Part shown: piece by piece, positions 21,820 to 33,160 of the stretch
Numbering within the stretch: position 1 is the first letter of the stretch
How the letters are laid out: each line of letters opens with the position of its first letter
From: Argyresthia goedartella
Lineage: Eukaryota > Arthropoda > Insecta > Lepidoptera > Argyresthiidae
Reading direction: 5' to 3'
DNA length: 64,000 nucleotides
NCBI GenBank assembly: GCA_949825045.1
Contig: OX463808.1
Location: forward strand, 32,239,674-32,303,673
The notes under the pieces: generated by a model
Databases searched by the model: none
Told to the model about the DNA's origin: nothing
The model's input: the letters and a program-made list of their open reading frames with translations, nothing else
Program-made: the position numbers and the translations under genes

Positions 21820-24800
21820 TATGGTCGTGCCGTGATTTTCTTTCAGGATATTTGGAACCTCGGCCGGAGTAGGATAACGAATTTGGTTTTTATAGATATG
21901 TACTTTTATGTTTGTGCCATGAAATATGTATGATATCATATTATATATTTTTACATAAGCTAGCTTGGTGAAAGGTTCTGTAAAATCTGAAATAGCTAGC
22001 TCCTTATCATAATCATCTTCGGAAATGATCAAGTCTCTCAATTTGAGTAATAAATTATAAATAGTTCTGTAACTCGTTTCATCATAATGATGTATTTTAG
22101 TGTATAAGAAATAGAGCTTCTTATTAGTCGCCTCAACTGACTGCACGGTTTCAAGTTCCCGTTCGGCTGATAAGAGCTCGGCAGAATTGTTTACTACGGA
22201 TAACAGTTGTTCGCTGTGCGGCATAGAGCTATCAAAATCTAGAGAAACTGGACAAGCTATCGATTTAAGTTTCGTGGAAGTTAAACTTTGGTTATATTCC
22301 TGAATTTGCGTATCATTAGAGATTGATTTCGTGAATTGTTTCTTGAAAAATTGTTCATAAGTTGTCTTATTTATTCCTGAAAGAGTGATGGCATTTACTG
22401 GGTTACGAGATAGAGCGTCAGCATTTGAGTTTATACGGCCCGGTTTATAAACTATCTCGTAGTCATACTCCTCTAGTTTCAATCGCCATCGCAATAAACG
22501 TCCTCCTGGATCTTTTGCATTGAAAAGCCATGTAAGGGGACGGTGGTCAGTGACAATCCGAAATTTATACCCATAAATATATGGTCTGAAAGTGTTGACG
22601 CCGAAAAGAATAGCGAGAAGCTCCTTTTCAGTCGTGGAGTAGTTTCCTTCGCATTTATTTAATGTACGAGACGCATATGCTATTGGCTTATCCTTTCCAA
22701 TTTCGCCTTGCGACAGTACTGCGCCAATGGCGTAGTTAGAAGCGTCTGTAGTTATGATGAATGTTTGACTGAAATCTGGGTACTGTAATAATGGTGCTGA
22801 GACTAACTTTTCTTTCAGAATGCTGAATGCTTGTTCTTGTTCATGAGACCAGTGAAACACTGTGTCTTTTTTCAATAATGAGGTTAAAGGTTTAGTTAAG
22901 TGAGAGAAATTCTCTATGAAACGTCTATAATAGCCGGTTAGTCCTAGAAAAGATTTTATGTCTTTCGGGTTCTTGGGTGTAGGGAATTCGGAAATAGCCT
23001 TTACCTTGTCTGGGTTAGGCAAAACACCCTTGTCGGTTATGACATGCCCGAGATAAGCGACTTCGCGTCGCAAGAATTCACATTTGTCAGGCTGCAACTT
23101 CAAGTTGGCCTCTCTGAATCTTGAAAATATGAGTTCTAGTTTTTGCATGTGAGATTGAAGGTCATGTGAATAACAGATGCAGTCATCCAAATATATATAA
23201 CAATGAAGACCTTGGAGCCCAGAAAGGACTAAATTCATGAGTCTCTGGAATGTGGATGGAGCATTTTTTAAACCAAAGGGCATTCTGGTAAATTCAAAAT
23301 GTCCTGAGATACCATTAGTCGTAACACTGAAGCCAGTTTTTTCAGAATCTTTGGGATCTAGCAACAGCTGATGAAATCCTGAAGCCAGGTCAAGAGTACT
23401 GAAGTACTTTGAGTGACCTAACTGGTCTAGGATATCTGTTATGAGAGGAAGAGGGTAAACCTCTGAAACTGAGACGTCATTAAGGCGTCTATAGTCAATT
23501 ACGATTCGCCATTTTTGCTTGCCAGAGGCATCGAGTTTCTTAGGAACAACCCACACTGGTGCATTCCAGGGGGAGGTTGAAGGGCGAATTATATTTTGGT
23601 CAAGCATTTTTTTTATTTGACTTTCTACCTCTTCTTTATGAATTTCTGGGAACCGGTATGACTTAACATGGATAGGAGGTGCATCCCCGGTATTAATAGA
23701 ATGTTGAATTTTATCTGTATGAGTTAGGAATTCACCATTAAGGTGAAATATATCAGTATATTTAGAAAGGCAGGTCATCAACGCCTTCTTTTCTTCTGCG
23801 TTTAAGTGAGAGCATCGTATCTGCTCGAGAACCTGTCTAGAACGATCAGTGTTTGAAGAACTCAGCTGATGAATGAGCTCATGCTGAGCATCATCTGAGT
23901 CTGATGACGGAAACTCAAGGGTTGTTAATTGAACCTTGAAGTTATCTATTGAAATCTCGGATTCAGTAGTGTTTAATACTGATACGTTTACCCTATTGTT
24001 GGATTTGACATTGACTATGCAGTTTGCTAAGAACACGCCTTCACAAATTTGTTGATCTAATATTAAGGCTTCTTTTTGGCCTGAAAAATCTGATAGATTG
24101 GCAATTGGGCATTCAATCACCATCTCTGACCGTGGAGGTATAACATATGATGGCTTACTAAAGCATATAGGTATCGAGTGTCCTTGCATGTTTAATGAAT
24201 TTGTGGAATACTGCACGTCGATTTTGAAATGTCGAATAAAATCACTACCTATGATTCCGTCAAAATATAGATTGATCTTGTCGTCAATCGCGTGGAACAA
24301 AAAGTCAAACATTATTTTGCTTTTATCGGAAATCACGTGTTCAAAATTGAGCTGGATGGACCCAAGAGATTCACATGTGGAATCGTTGTCACTTAAACCT
24401 TTTAGAGTGACTGTTAACGGTCCGAGCACTGGTTTGATCAAACTTGACTGTTTTACAATAGAAATTGAGGACCCAGTGTCTATAAGAAAGCATAGAGGCT
24501 TTCCATTTAAATGTGTCTTTAAATAAACGTGTGGTAAAGATATTTTATTGTTCACGTTATTAATTTTATAACTCCTTTCACGTATAAAATCCCTAGAAGA
24601 AAAACTCGGTTTGTCGCGAGTAGAGGGAATAGTTTTAGAATCTCCAAGTTCATTTGAATGACCAAAAATAATTTCAGGATTAACTTGTGTTAGGACAGAT
24701 TTAAGAACACAAGATTTGAGTCTTTTGTCTTGAATTTTAGACTGAGGTAGAGGCGCATCAAAACCCTGATTTTTACAGGTGCTGCCTGGTAGCTTAGTTG

Positions 24801-25103
24801 AAAACTCAGTGAAATAAGGTTCTGACTGAGGGGAAGGTGCAGAAGAATCCTGTGCCACGGCTTGTGTGCTACAGGTGCGACCTTGCAACTTTGCTGAGAA
24901 CTCAGTAGACAAAGACTGGTCAATTTGTCGAGATTCATTTTCCATCATCTGTGCTGGGGGTAATTTAAGAGCATAGGGTTGATTTTTAATCTTCCGTGCT
25001 GGGGGTAATTTAAGAGCACGGGGTTTACCTATAGAAGGCTTATCATTCGTGTCGTTTACATTATTACATTGTTCCGGCAGACACGAGACCGAAACAGTGT
25101 TTA
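21820..25103 (-). pseudogene. pol: Errantivirus pol: protease, reverse transcriptase, RNase H
   Basis: Open frame from the frameshift site to the LINE insertion, expected to be made as Gag-Pol. The first ATG in the frame is at 24948, but the frame is open back to the gag stop. Counting from 24948, protease LIDTGSSISIV is near residue 155, with GSDFIRHF downstream. RT runs from about 430 to 640 with KWRIVIDYRRLND and the YLDD catalytic motif at about 587 (23182-23193). RNase H follows at about 730-850 (TTDASNYAIGAVLSQ, TTEKELLAI). A tether then leads to the first His of the integrase zinc region, where the LINE interrupts at residue ~1042. Protease, RT and RNase H look intact. Confidence 0.9.
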
Positions 25104-26162
25104 GTTTAAATCAACTTGGTCATCAGAAGAAACGCTAACAACATGAACATTAGAGCGACTATTGTTTGCCGCGTTGTTGTGAAATGCACCTGCGCTTGGC
25201 GATGCAGCGTCGTGGGAGTCGGCGGCGTTTTGATTATTTTTATACTTAAGTTTGCGATACTCGCCGATCAAGTGACCGTGTTTCTTGCAATATACGCAAG
25301 TTTTGTTCGAGGAAAACCTTGAATTCTGGTTGTTTCTTTGAGCAACATGAGGATTCGAATTTACGTGATGGAAATTAGGACTTGAAGTTTTCGCTTTATT
25401 TTTGTAACAATCAGAGGCCAAATGTCCAGACTTCTGGCAAATAGAGCACTGCTTATTTTGGCGTTGTGCTAGTTTAGAAAGTTTATAAAGCTTTTCTTCC
25501 TCAATAGCATGAGTTATAGCATCTGATAGGGTATTTGGATTCCTACAGCGCACTATGTGAGAGTAGTTGGAATTCATTCCCAACAGAAATGTGTTAAGGG
25601 CAAGATCCTCCATAGCGGCTAATCTGCCGATTAATTCTTTGTCATCGTCGCAACTATAATGTATATCAGACTGTAAACGTGTGAGACATGATTCAACACG
25701 TAATGAATATTGTGTCACATCTTCTGTGGGCAATTGCTTGCAATTTTGTAAGTCGACGAGCAAATGAGTTGAATGTTTTTTCTCTCCAAACGTGGCCTTA
25801 AGGAATTGTTTTATTTCAGGCCAAGTACTGAATTTCTTGAGGCAGCAGGCTAACTGCGCCTTTCCCTCAAGTTGTGACACGATATACTTGCATAAAACAT
25901 CCTGTTGATCTGTACTAGCTAATGAGAATGCGTTTTCGCAATTAGTCAAGAATGCTGGCAACAACTCGCGGTCCCCATTATAGGGTTTTATGAATTTGGT
26001 CAGGAACGAAAGAGTAATTGATGAAGTCATTTTGGGTTTTTCTTTTTTTCTAATTGTTACTTTGGGGCTTTGGTTTTGGCTTTCAGAAGAGGAACTTTCT
26101 GAATCAGATGTAGTTAATTTATCGGCTTCTTCTTCTAATTTTACTTCTTTTCCAGTCGACAT
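25101..26162 (-). CDS. gag: Errantivirus Gag
   Basis: 353 codons from ATG at 26162 to TAA at 25103-25101. The N-terminus is acidic and Ser-rich. The capsid-like central part includes FIKPYNGDRELLPAFLTNCE and later VTQYSLRVESCLTRL. The C-terminus has two CCHC zinc knuckles for RNA binding. The first, CSICQKSGHLASDC, is canonical (CX2CX4HX4C). The second, CVYCKKHGHLIGEY, has tyrosine instead of the last cysteine and is probably weak. The stop lies directly after a slippery heptamer that gives access to pol in the -1 frame. Compared with gypsy-family Gags the length is normal. Confidence 0.9.
   Translation of the reverse strand: MSTGKEVKLEEEADKLTTSDSESSSSESQNQSPKVTIRKKEKPKMTSSITLSFLTKFIKPYNGDRELLPAFLTNCENAFSLASTDQQDVLCKYIVSQLEGKAQLACCLKKFSTWPEIKQFLKATFGEKKHSTHLLVDLQNCKQLPTEDVTQYSLRVESCLTRLQSDIHYSCDDDKELIGRLAAMEDLALNTFLLGMNSNYSHIVRCRNPNTLSDAITHAIEEEKLYKLSKLAQRQNKQCSICQKSGHLASDCYKNKAKTSSPNFHHVNSNPHVAQRNNQNSRFSSNKTCVYCKKHGHLIGEYRKLKYKNNQNAADSHDAASPSAGAFHNNAANNSRSNVHVVSVSSDDQVDLN
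25104..25110 (-). promoter_or_regulatory. -1 ribosomal frameshift site T TTA AAC
   Basis: The minus-strand heptamer TTTAAAC is read in gag phase as (GA)T-TTA-AAC and is followed at once by the gag stop TAA. A -1 slip enters the pol frame, which is open from there. This matches the canonical X XXY YYZ rule exactly. A downstream pseudoknot was not demonstrated. Confidence 0.85.
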
Positions 26163-26918
26163 TAAGTTACAGCTTTTGTAATGTAGTACAGATCATCAGT
26201 AAACACAATCAATAAAAATGTAAAATACAGTAGAAAGTGTGATTGCACTTTAAAAATAGTTATAGAAAGTTTGTAAAAATAAATCTTGATGTATATAGTT
26301 GTAAAACTTGTAAAAATCACTTGCACATTCACTTCAATTAGAAAGTTAGGAATAGATAAAATAACTCACAGAATGATGACGGCACTCACGAACATTTTGA
26401 AGAACGGCTTTTTCCAAAAACCGCGTAGAAACGGCGCACGGCAACTGCAGTGCGACGCAGTAATGACGTCAACAGAACGTCGAAGGCCCGGCGACCCAGG
26501 GAGTCGTATTACGGAATACCTCGAAGTCACGTTGCGTTGTTCGTGATCCCGTTGACTTCCACGTGGAAAGTCAATATGAGCTGATGATGATGATGATTGG
26601 TTCACCCGTCCGTTTATGAAGACGGTGGTGGTGCAGACAATTGTGGTGCGGGCTCACACTCGAAAGCGGAGACTTAACGTCGACCACAGCAGCAGGAAGC
26701 GTCCAGGATGAGATGCGGGCTCGCGCCTGGCAGCGGAGACTTATCGTCGACCTCGAGAGCAGCAGCGCGGGCTTAGGCTTGTATGCCCAAGTCTTAACGT
26801 CGACCACTGTCTATTAAAGGACCTTACTCCACAGAGCCACTAAATGGTTGTCAGGCGGGAAGTTATTTCGCGACGCGCCTAACACCTATGAATCTCAGTA
26901 CTCACGAGTTTTCCTGAG
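26163..26918 (-). promoter_or_regulatory. Errantivirus 5' leader with a triplicated motif
   Basis: The untranslated leader between primer site and gag is about 750 bp. It holds three diverged direct repeats starting at 26648, 26715 and 26767 (+ strand), each of the form GCGGGCT..(GGAG)ACTTA(A/T)CGTCGACC. The leader is GC-rich compared with the flanks. In Drosophila gypsy this interval holds the su(Hw) insulator repeats; any similar role here is inference only. Confidence 0.65.
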
Positions 26919-26936
26919 ATCCCACTTCTGACACCA
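26919..26936 (-). other. Primer binding site, leucine tRNA
   Basis: On the minus strand TGGTGTCAGAAGTGGGAT starts four bases after the 5' LTR. It is complementary over 18 bases to the 3' end (with CCA) of the leucine tRNA family as I remember it, so tRNA-Leu is the likely primer. Confidence 0.75.
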
Positions 26937-26940
26937 AATT

Positions 26941-27173
26941 TGTAAGGATGGCGCTCCGTGGGTCCTTTTTAAAAAAACACTTTTATTACTGCTGCTGAAT
27001 AAATTTATTTCACTGTACTACACACCGAATTTTAGACAAAAATAACGAGTTTACAATGTATGTATCGGACAAAGGTTGTGGGGTGACTGCTGCCAGTCTC
27101 TATCGAAAACAGTTTTATATAAAATGAATTAGCTTAAGTCAGCGTTTACTGCAAACTACATTCGGTTATAACA
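26941..27173 (-). mobile_element. 5' LTR of the errantivirus
   Basis: It is 233 bp and identical to 17939-18171. It is followed by GTGC at 27174-27177, the partner of the duplication at 17935-17938. Confidence 0.95.
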
Positions 27174-27589
27174 GTGCGAAAGTTCCGCAATGTACAAAAC
27201 AGACCGCAACTAGCGTTTTGATAAATAAAATTTGCAACTGGTGGATTCCATCGATATTGTCGTCCTGAGTTCAGAATACACGAGGTGTCTTTCTGAGAAA
27301 TGAACTGTCAGAAACAGCTGTTTAATCACAAAAAGTGGGTGGATTGGATTGTTGTCCGATTTTCCAAAAAAGTTGTAGTTCTCCGTATTTTAAATAGAAT
27401 AGAGGAGCCGTGTAGATATATGCAGTATGTGTTTGTTGTGGGTGCGATACTTGGATCCCAGATAAATGCAAAACGGTGGCGGTTTGAATTTCATCCACTC
27501 ATCCGGTGAACTTAGGTTCTCGTTCTTGCTATGGTTCTGAGTATTTCATCAAATTTAAGCACTTATTTCAATAATTCTTGTATATTTCT

Positions 27590-27960
27590 TTGTTTACGTA
27601 CTTCTTTGACCGGTGTTGCCAGCCCTTTCTCAAGTAAGCTCCTCCTTAAGTATGATCTGAATAGATCCGACGGTTTATTTCTAACTTAGTAATGATTTAT
27701 CTTCATTAGAAGTGTATCCGGATCAACACACTCTAATGCCTTCGACAAATCGCAAAAAACGCTGATAGTAACTATCCTGTGCGGCATTCCACGTAGATAA
27801 ATTATGAGACTTGAGGGTAATGCCGTCATCCGTAGTGGATATATGTACCATAGTGAAACTGTATTGTTTAGCGTGGAGTTTCTTTGTACGGTTGAAGTGT
27901 ATTGAGATAATCTTTTGAAATATTTTGCTTAGGGCTGGAAGAACAGATATTGGTCAGAGA
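27590..27960 (-). pseudogene. Decayed LINE RT fragment
   Basis: On the minus strand, motif A is clear: VFCDLSKALECVDPDTLL at about 27700-27760. Upstream, LPALSKIFQKII near 27900-27950 matches the RT finger region. Numerous stops surround them. It is too short and degraded for clade assignment. It lies just right of the errantivirus. Confidence 0.55.
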
Positions 27961-28939
27961 CATAAGATTACTCTTTTTCATTTGGTCTGGGAAAGCTCCA
28001 TCTTAAACAATCCAAATCAATACAATATATTTTATTTCAGATATACAATTACCATATTGAAATATAATTTTGACATTAGAATAAATTATAAAAAAAAACA
28101 TAGAATGATTTACAGCACACATACATACACAATCCCTCGCATACTTATACTATACACCCACACACAAGGAACCTCATACATTGTAGCTTACTACAAATTC
28201 AAATTCAAAATATTTTACTATGGTTTGTTACTGCGAAGGTGCACCCCCATCTAGTGCTGCAACATAGGGCTATTCACCTTCCCAGTTGGTGTGCTGAGGA
28301 TAGAGTTGGAGCTGCCGAAAAAGCAGTTTCTTAAGGAGTCAATCCTCTTTTGAATTATTGCGAAGAAATCGTCAATCCTGGCTTTGGCAAACATATCCGA
28401 GGTGATGTAGTATCGCGGCAGCTCCAACAGTATCCTTATTATTATATTGAACGCGCAGGGCGTTGCAGGCAGAAAGCCTGCCTACCCTACCTCGTAGGAA
28501 CCAGCTCCTGCATCCACCGCCTATACTCCAGTCGCTGTAAAGTCTGGATAGATAGTACTGAGATAAGGATTATCATAGAACATCAGCCACGTCTCCTGAA
28601 GGGCCACTATATCTGACATAAGACAACGCATTCTGACATGATTCACACCGCTCTTCACAGCTTGACAGTTGTAGCTTTTGAGTTTGGGATTCAGCTTATC
28701 CGCGGTAGGGTAACCATCATTCTATTTATTATTCTGCAATAAAAAGGTGACCGATATCGAATCCCACTTGGAAGCCGTAGAGAAGCAAGTTAGGGAGTCG
28801 CCAGACATCAGGCACCTCGAAGCCGCAGTGAAAGAGTTACTGGCCAGCGACAAGGAGTTGAGGGCAAGCAGCAATGAGTGCGACCCGGAGTTTCTCCAAA
28901 ACTATTTGAGAGTTCACCAGGTTTCCGGAGACTAGCGTA
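27961..28939. other. Unassigned, with a probable LINE tail at 28194-28215
   Basis: An AAATTCAAATTCAAAATATTTTA stretch (tail-like for a minus-strand LINE) lies at about 28194-28216. A plus-strand open frame of 62 codons at 28747-28935 is rich in Glu/Leu/Lys and could be a piece of a gag or ORF1 coiled coil, but no family motif is visible. Confidence 0.4.
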
Positions 28940-30545
28940 GAAAACCCTTCGCACGTATTATGTTTTTTTTTCGCAAATGAGATGACCTGGTTATAAACAA
29001 TCTTTTCGAGAATCTTAGATAAATACGGAAGTATGCTAATAGGATGCAAATTGGATACACTTTGTGGATCATTATTTTTTTGGATCGGTCGTACGACAGC
29101 GTTCTTCCAGTGCGTGGGGAAAGTGGCAGTAGTAAGATACTTGTTTACAATATTGGTGATAATTTTAAGAGTTTGCGGTAAAGTCAATAGTATCATGCTC
29201 ATTGTAATGTGATCAGCACCACAAGCGTTAGAACTCATCTTGCAAATTATTTTACCAACATCATGCTCATTAACTGGTTGAAGCTGAAAGACAGCAGGGC
29301 CATGCCTGTGAAACTTCAAGAAAGTAAGATCTAAGATATTAACAGAGTTCACCCTTGGAATATTAAAAAAGTGCAAATTCATTTCGTCAGGTGTGGCCAT
29401 ATTATCAGGAATATCATTAATTTTCTTGAAGTTAGGTAATGTAGTATCTCTAAGTTTTTTCCACAATAATTTAGGGTTATGGAAGTTTTTATTAATATTT
29501 TCGTCGAAAAATGCTTTCTTCTCCGCAAATAAACAAGCTTTAACTAAATGTTTGAGTGACTTATATTCTTACTGATAAGATTCTAGTTTTGACTGCTTAT
29601 AACGGTCGTAACCCTTGTTACGTAGCCTCATCATGTACCTGACATTGCTGGTCAACCATGGCATGGGTTTATTCTTCATAATCATTGTTTTTAAAGGGAC
29701 AAATTTGTCAAACAACTCAAGAATGCATACTTCAAAAGCCTCTAACATAAGATCAACATTTGTATGTTCCAAGATAGCGTCCCAATTGATTTTATTTAAA
29801 TAGTCGTTGAAACACGGTATATCAATATCTTTTAGAGGTCTGTACGTAATCTTACACGGTGGATATTTATCCCTTTTTAACTTTAATTCTACTGTAACGA
29901 AAGCATGTGCACCGAGATCTGGCATATGCTCAACGGAGACTCTAGCTACATGTGCGTTGGTGCAAACAAGATCAATCAGTGTTGCGCTATTATCGGTAAA
30001 ATGTGTTGGCTCTGGTCACAGATTACCAGTTTCGTGGACTCGAGAAACTGCTGCAACTTACGTGTCATAATGTTGTCATAATCACATAAATCAATATTAA
30101 AATCGCCAGTAAGTACGATACGATCAAATCTCGAAAAAGTTGTAATGGAGTCTGTAAGTGCATCTAGAAAGTCGTCGACTTTCAACGACTGTGGTCGATT
30201 TGCTGTACCAATAATAATTTTAGTTGAATTAACATTTAAGGAAAGCCACATTTGCTCAACTTTAGACTGTGATGGCGGATGAGGGTAGGCCCTAGCTTTT
30301 AAACCTAGTTTAATGTAAAATGCGACACCGCCGCTGCGGGTGCGCCTAATATCAAGCGGGCGGGCCACATGAAGCAATCTGTATCCCGGTATCGCCGGCG
30401 CTCGCCCCACGTCGCCATCCCTAAGCCAAGTCTCGTTCACCGCTAAAATATCGGGTGATATCTGCAGCAAAGCCACTGTGAGCTCATCGTGCCCAGTGTT
30501 CAAAGATTCCGCGTTCCATAATGAAGTTTTGATGTGTTTATTAGT
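28940..30545 (-). pseudogene. LINE E ORF2: endonuclease, linker and start of RT
   Basis: A minus-strand CR1/Jockey-group element. The endonuclease begins near 30540 (SLWNAESLNTGHDEL), then ISPDILAVNETWL, RSGGVAFYIK, RIVLTGDFNIDL and, after a one-base shift near 30000, DNSATLIDLVCTN. A linker with KPMPWLTSNVRYMMRLRNKGY is at 29925-29569. The RT N-terminus (HWKNAVVRPIQK, ISILPYLSKILEKIVYNQV) is at 29466-28960. The element is cut at about 28950 before the catalytic palm. Frameshifts near 30000 and 29500 break the ORF. Confidence 0.8.
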
Positions 30546-30991
30546 TAGCTCACGTCTTTGATAGTTAATAGAATCCTGCGCAAATCTATGATAAATGAAC
30601 TATAGTATAAATAAGTAACATAACATTGTAAGCGTGATTTGAGTGTGCATATAGAAATAATACAAGTGTTGTGGATGAGCTGCGTAACTTGTCCAGAAAC
30701 CAGTTTTTGCTTGAGTCACAAGCCCATTCGCTGCCGCGTACTCACACGACCACATGGTGTCGTTGGTACAATACAATGAAAAAGTAAAAATTGTTGAGTC
30801 GGCGACTACATAGCAAAGTGACTTATTACAGTTAACAGTGATGGCTATAAGTAAAATGGAAGAATGTTTGTAAAACAAAGGACATTGAAAGAAAAGTATA
30901 TTTACGGTAGTGATGTTAAAAATAAAAATACTATTTGAGATAGTGCAAAGTAAACAATTCTGTGAAAGCAACAATATATTAAGCTCGTTAC

Positions 30992-31170
30992 TTTGTGTTG
31001 AAGCATGGGATATCACCAAAAACACGCTTTAAATCAGCGTCGCATCGGATATATTGGATTTTGGCTGACTTGGACTCTCTGGCTTGCACAAGACCATTAA
31101 TAGTCCAGATAAATTGCCAACCCTGCTTTCCCAATTCACGGGCTTTGGCAAAGAGGATCGGTTTTCTCTC
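30992..31170 (-). pseudogene. LINE E ORF1, FP-like C-terminal domain
   Basis: Upstream of ORF2 on the same strand, an open stretch reads RKPILFAKARELGKQGWQF then IWTINGLVQARESKSAKIQY and ends DIPCFNTK-stop. This resembles the C-terminal domain shared by baculovirus FP proteins and lepidopteran LINE ORF1 proteins (nucleic-acid binding). It is cut at about 31175, where a plus-strand gypsy relic begins. Between it and ORF2 are about 450 bp without a recognised domain. Confidence 0.6.
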
Positions 31171-31174
31171 AAAC

Positions 31175-32958
31175 TTTAATGATAGAACTGCTGTTAGTTA
31201 TGGTGAAAGGTATCAATGTAAAAAGTGTGGCACAAGGCATGGCCCAAGAAGCTGTCCGGCTTATGGAAAGGTCTGTTTAAATTGTAGAAAAATATCACTT
31301 TAAGGTGTGGTGTAAGTTTATTAATGAAATAAACATATATGATGAGAAAACATTTGATGACAACATGGTAATAAAAACTATAAAATTAATCAATGGATTT
31401 CACAATAAGGAAGGAGAATAAAAGAGTCGACTTTAAGTGTGACACAAGTGCGCAGGTGAATGTTTTTCCCTAAAAGATTATTGAAAAATTGTCGATGATG
31501 AGAGTCCTAAATGGTCTCAGACAGAGGCATTTGGGGTAACACATATTCATTCACATGTATGACACAGAGTTCATAATTATAAAACAAAATTTCAGGCCCA
31601 TTTTAGGTTTCAATTCGCTAAGAGATTTAAACATACTTAAAATTATAAACACAATGGGTTATAAAAAGTCAAAGGAACAAATTATAAAGGAAAACGGGGA
31701 ACTTTTTCAGGGTATTGGTGAGTTTGAGGTACCGCTGGAGTTGCACACTCAGCCCGGAGCTCAGCCCATTGTACGACCTCCAAAAAGAGTACCACATGCA
31801 CTGATGGAGAGGCTTGCAACTAAGTTGAAAAATCCAGATTTTTCAACTTAGTTGAGGACCAGCGAATCATTGAGCGCGTAGATCACCCTGAAAGTTTTGT
31901 GAGTATTATGGTCATAATAGAAAAAGTAGATGATAACTTAAGAATATGCTTGGATCCATAGGAGATAAATAAAGTACTGATAAGAAATTATCACTTGATA
32001 CCTACTTTAGATGAAATGGTAGCAAAACTTGCAAATAAGTCACTATTTTCAGTATTAGATTTTTAAGATGGATTTTATAATATCAAGTTGATGGACGGAT
32101 CATCAAATACACCGTTAGGATGTTAAAAAAATTTAAGATTACCCTTTGGACTGTCAATTGCACCGGAAATATTTCAAAAATACAGTGAAAAATATTTGGA
32201 GATATACCAGAGTAATAGTATACTGCGATGACTTGATGATCTGTGCGGAGAATGAGGATGAACATGACAAAATATTAACAGAGATATATGCACGTGCTAA
32301 AAAGTAATGTAAGATTTAATAAAAGGAAATTTCAGTACAAACTTGAGGAAGTAAAATATTTTGGTCACATTTTCTCATAGAAGGGCACAAAAATTAACCC
32401 AGAAAAAATTAAAGCCATAACTGAATTAAAAAGTCCAACAAACAAAAAAGAATTGTAAATAATACTGGGAATGATAAATTTACTTAAGACGATTTGACCC
32501 TGATTTAGCACAATTGGCAGCCCCGTTACAAGAATTACTTAAAAAGGACTGGATATGGACAACTACACATGAAAATGCCTTCGTTAATATAAAAATTGTA
32601 TCAGTCCAGCACTGATACTAAAGAATTTTAATAGAAAGTTACCAGTAACTATTAAATGTGATGCATCTAAGGATGTTTTAGGTTGTTGTATAATGCAGGA
32701 TGGCAAACCAGTAAGTTATGCTTCAAGAAGTTTGACCTCAGCGGAGAGACAATTCTCACAAATAGAAAAAGAGTTGTTAAGTGTAGTCTGGGTCACTAAA
32801 AAGTTTCATTATTTCATATATGGAAGAAAATGTACTATTTTAAATGTTCATAAACCACTTGAAACTTTACTTAAGAAGGGTGTACATGAAATACCCTCCA
32901 CCAGATTGCAAAGACTAAAATTAAAACTACTAAAATATAATATTGAATGCATTCGATA
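31175..32958 (+). pseudogene. Decayed Ty3/gypsy: gag zinc knuckle, protease, RT, RNase H
   Basis: Plus strand. A gag C-terminus with CKKCGTRHGPRSCPAYGK..C..C zinc motif is at about 31215-31300. Protease end and RT entry (PKRVPHALMERLATKL) are at 31555-31830. RT pieces follow (SLFSVLDF; LPFGLSIAPEIFQK), and RNase H is at 32693-32950 (PVSYASRSLTSAERQFSQIE). Many stops and indels interrupt it and the YxDD motif is not intact. A perfect palindrome at 31817-31854 interrupts the RT entry. LTRs were not found. Confidence 0.8.
31817..31854. repeat. Perfect palindrome, 18-bp arms, 2-nt loop
   Basis: Arms 31817-31834 and 31837-31854 are complementary around CA, inside the gypsy RT relic. Confidence 0.9.
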
Positions 32959-33160
32959 GCTAGGTCCTATAAGGCTCTCCCACCTCGGCGAACCTGTCGG
33001 AGCATTGCAGACAACCCTGGATCCTGTATTCTTTTCCGCTCCTTACGCTGTGTCCTTCGCACCGTTCCACCTATACACCCGCCTACCTACCCTCCTGCTC
33101 ACACCACTGGACCTGAAACCCTCTGCTGAACCGGACTCCTCGCGGCCCTCTATAGGCCAT
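32959..33160. other. Junction segment between gypsy relic and LINE F2-a
   Basis: Pyrimidine-rich sequence with no domain that I recognise. It may be a decayed upstream part of the LINE. Confidence 0.35.

Larger units (their letters stand above)
17939..27173 (-). mobile_element. Complete errantivirus-type Ty3/gypsy element (endogenous insect retrovirus)
   Basis: A 9.2-kb LTR retroelement on the minus strand, ordered 5' LTR, primer site, leader, gag, pol, env, polypurine tract, 3' LTR. Both LTRs are 233 bp and identical base for base as far as I can read, and the element is flanked by GTGC duplications, so the insertion is recent. Gag and pol overlap at a slippery site. Env is a long uninterrupted frame behind a splice acceptor, the arrangement of insect errantiviruses. 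Pol is defective: integrase has an in-frame TAG, and a 493-bp LINE fragment lies in its zinc-binding region. The copy therefore cannot encode its own integrase. Confidence 0.93.

Noticed and set aside
24098..24526. 142-codon plus-strand frame
   Set aside because: Antisense shadow of the errantivirus protease region.
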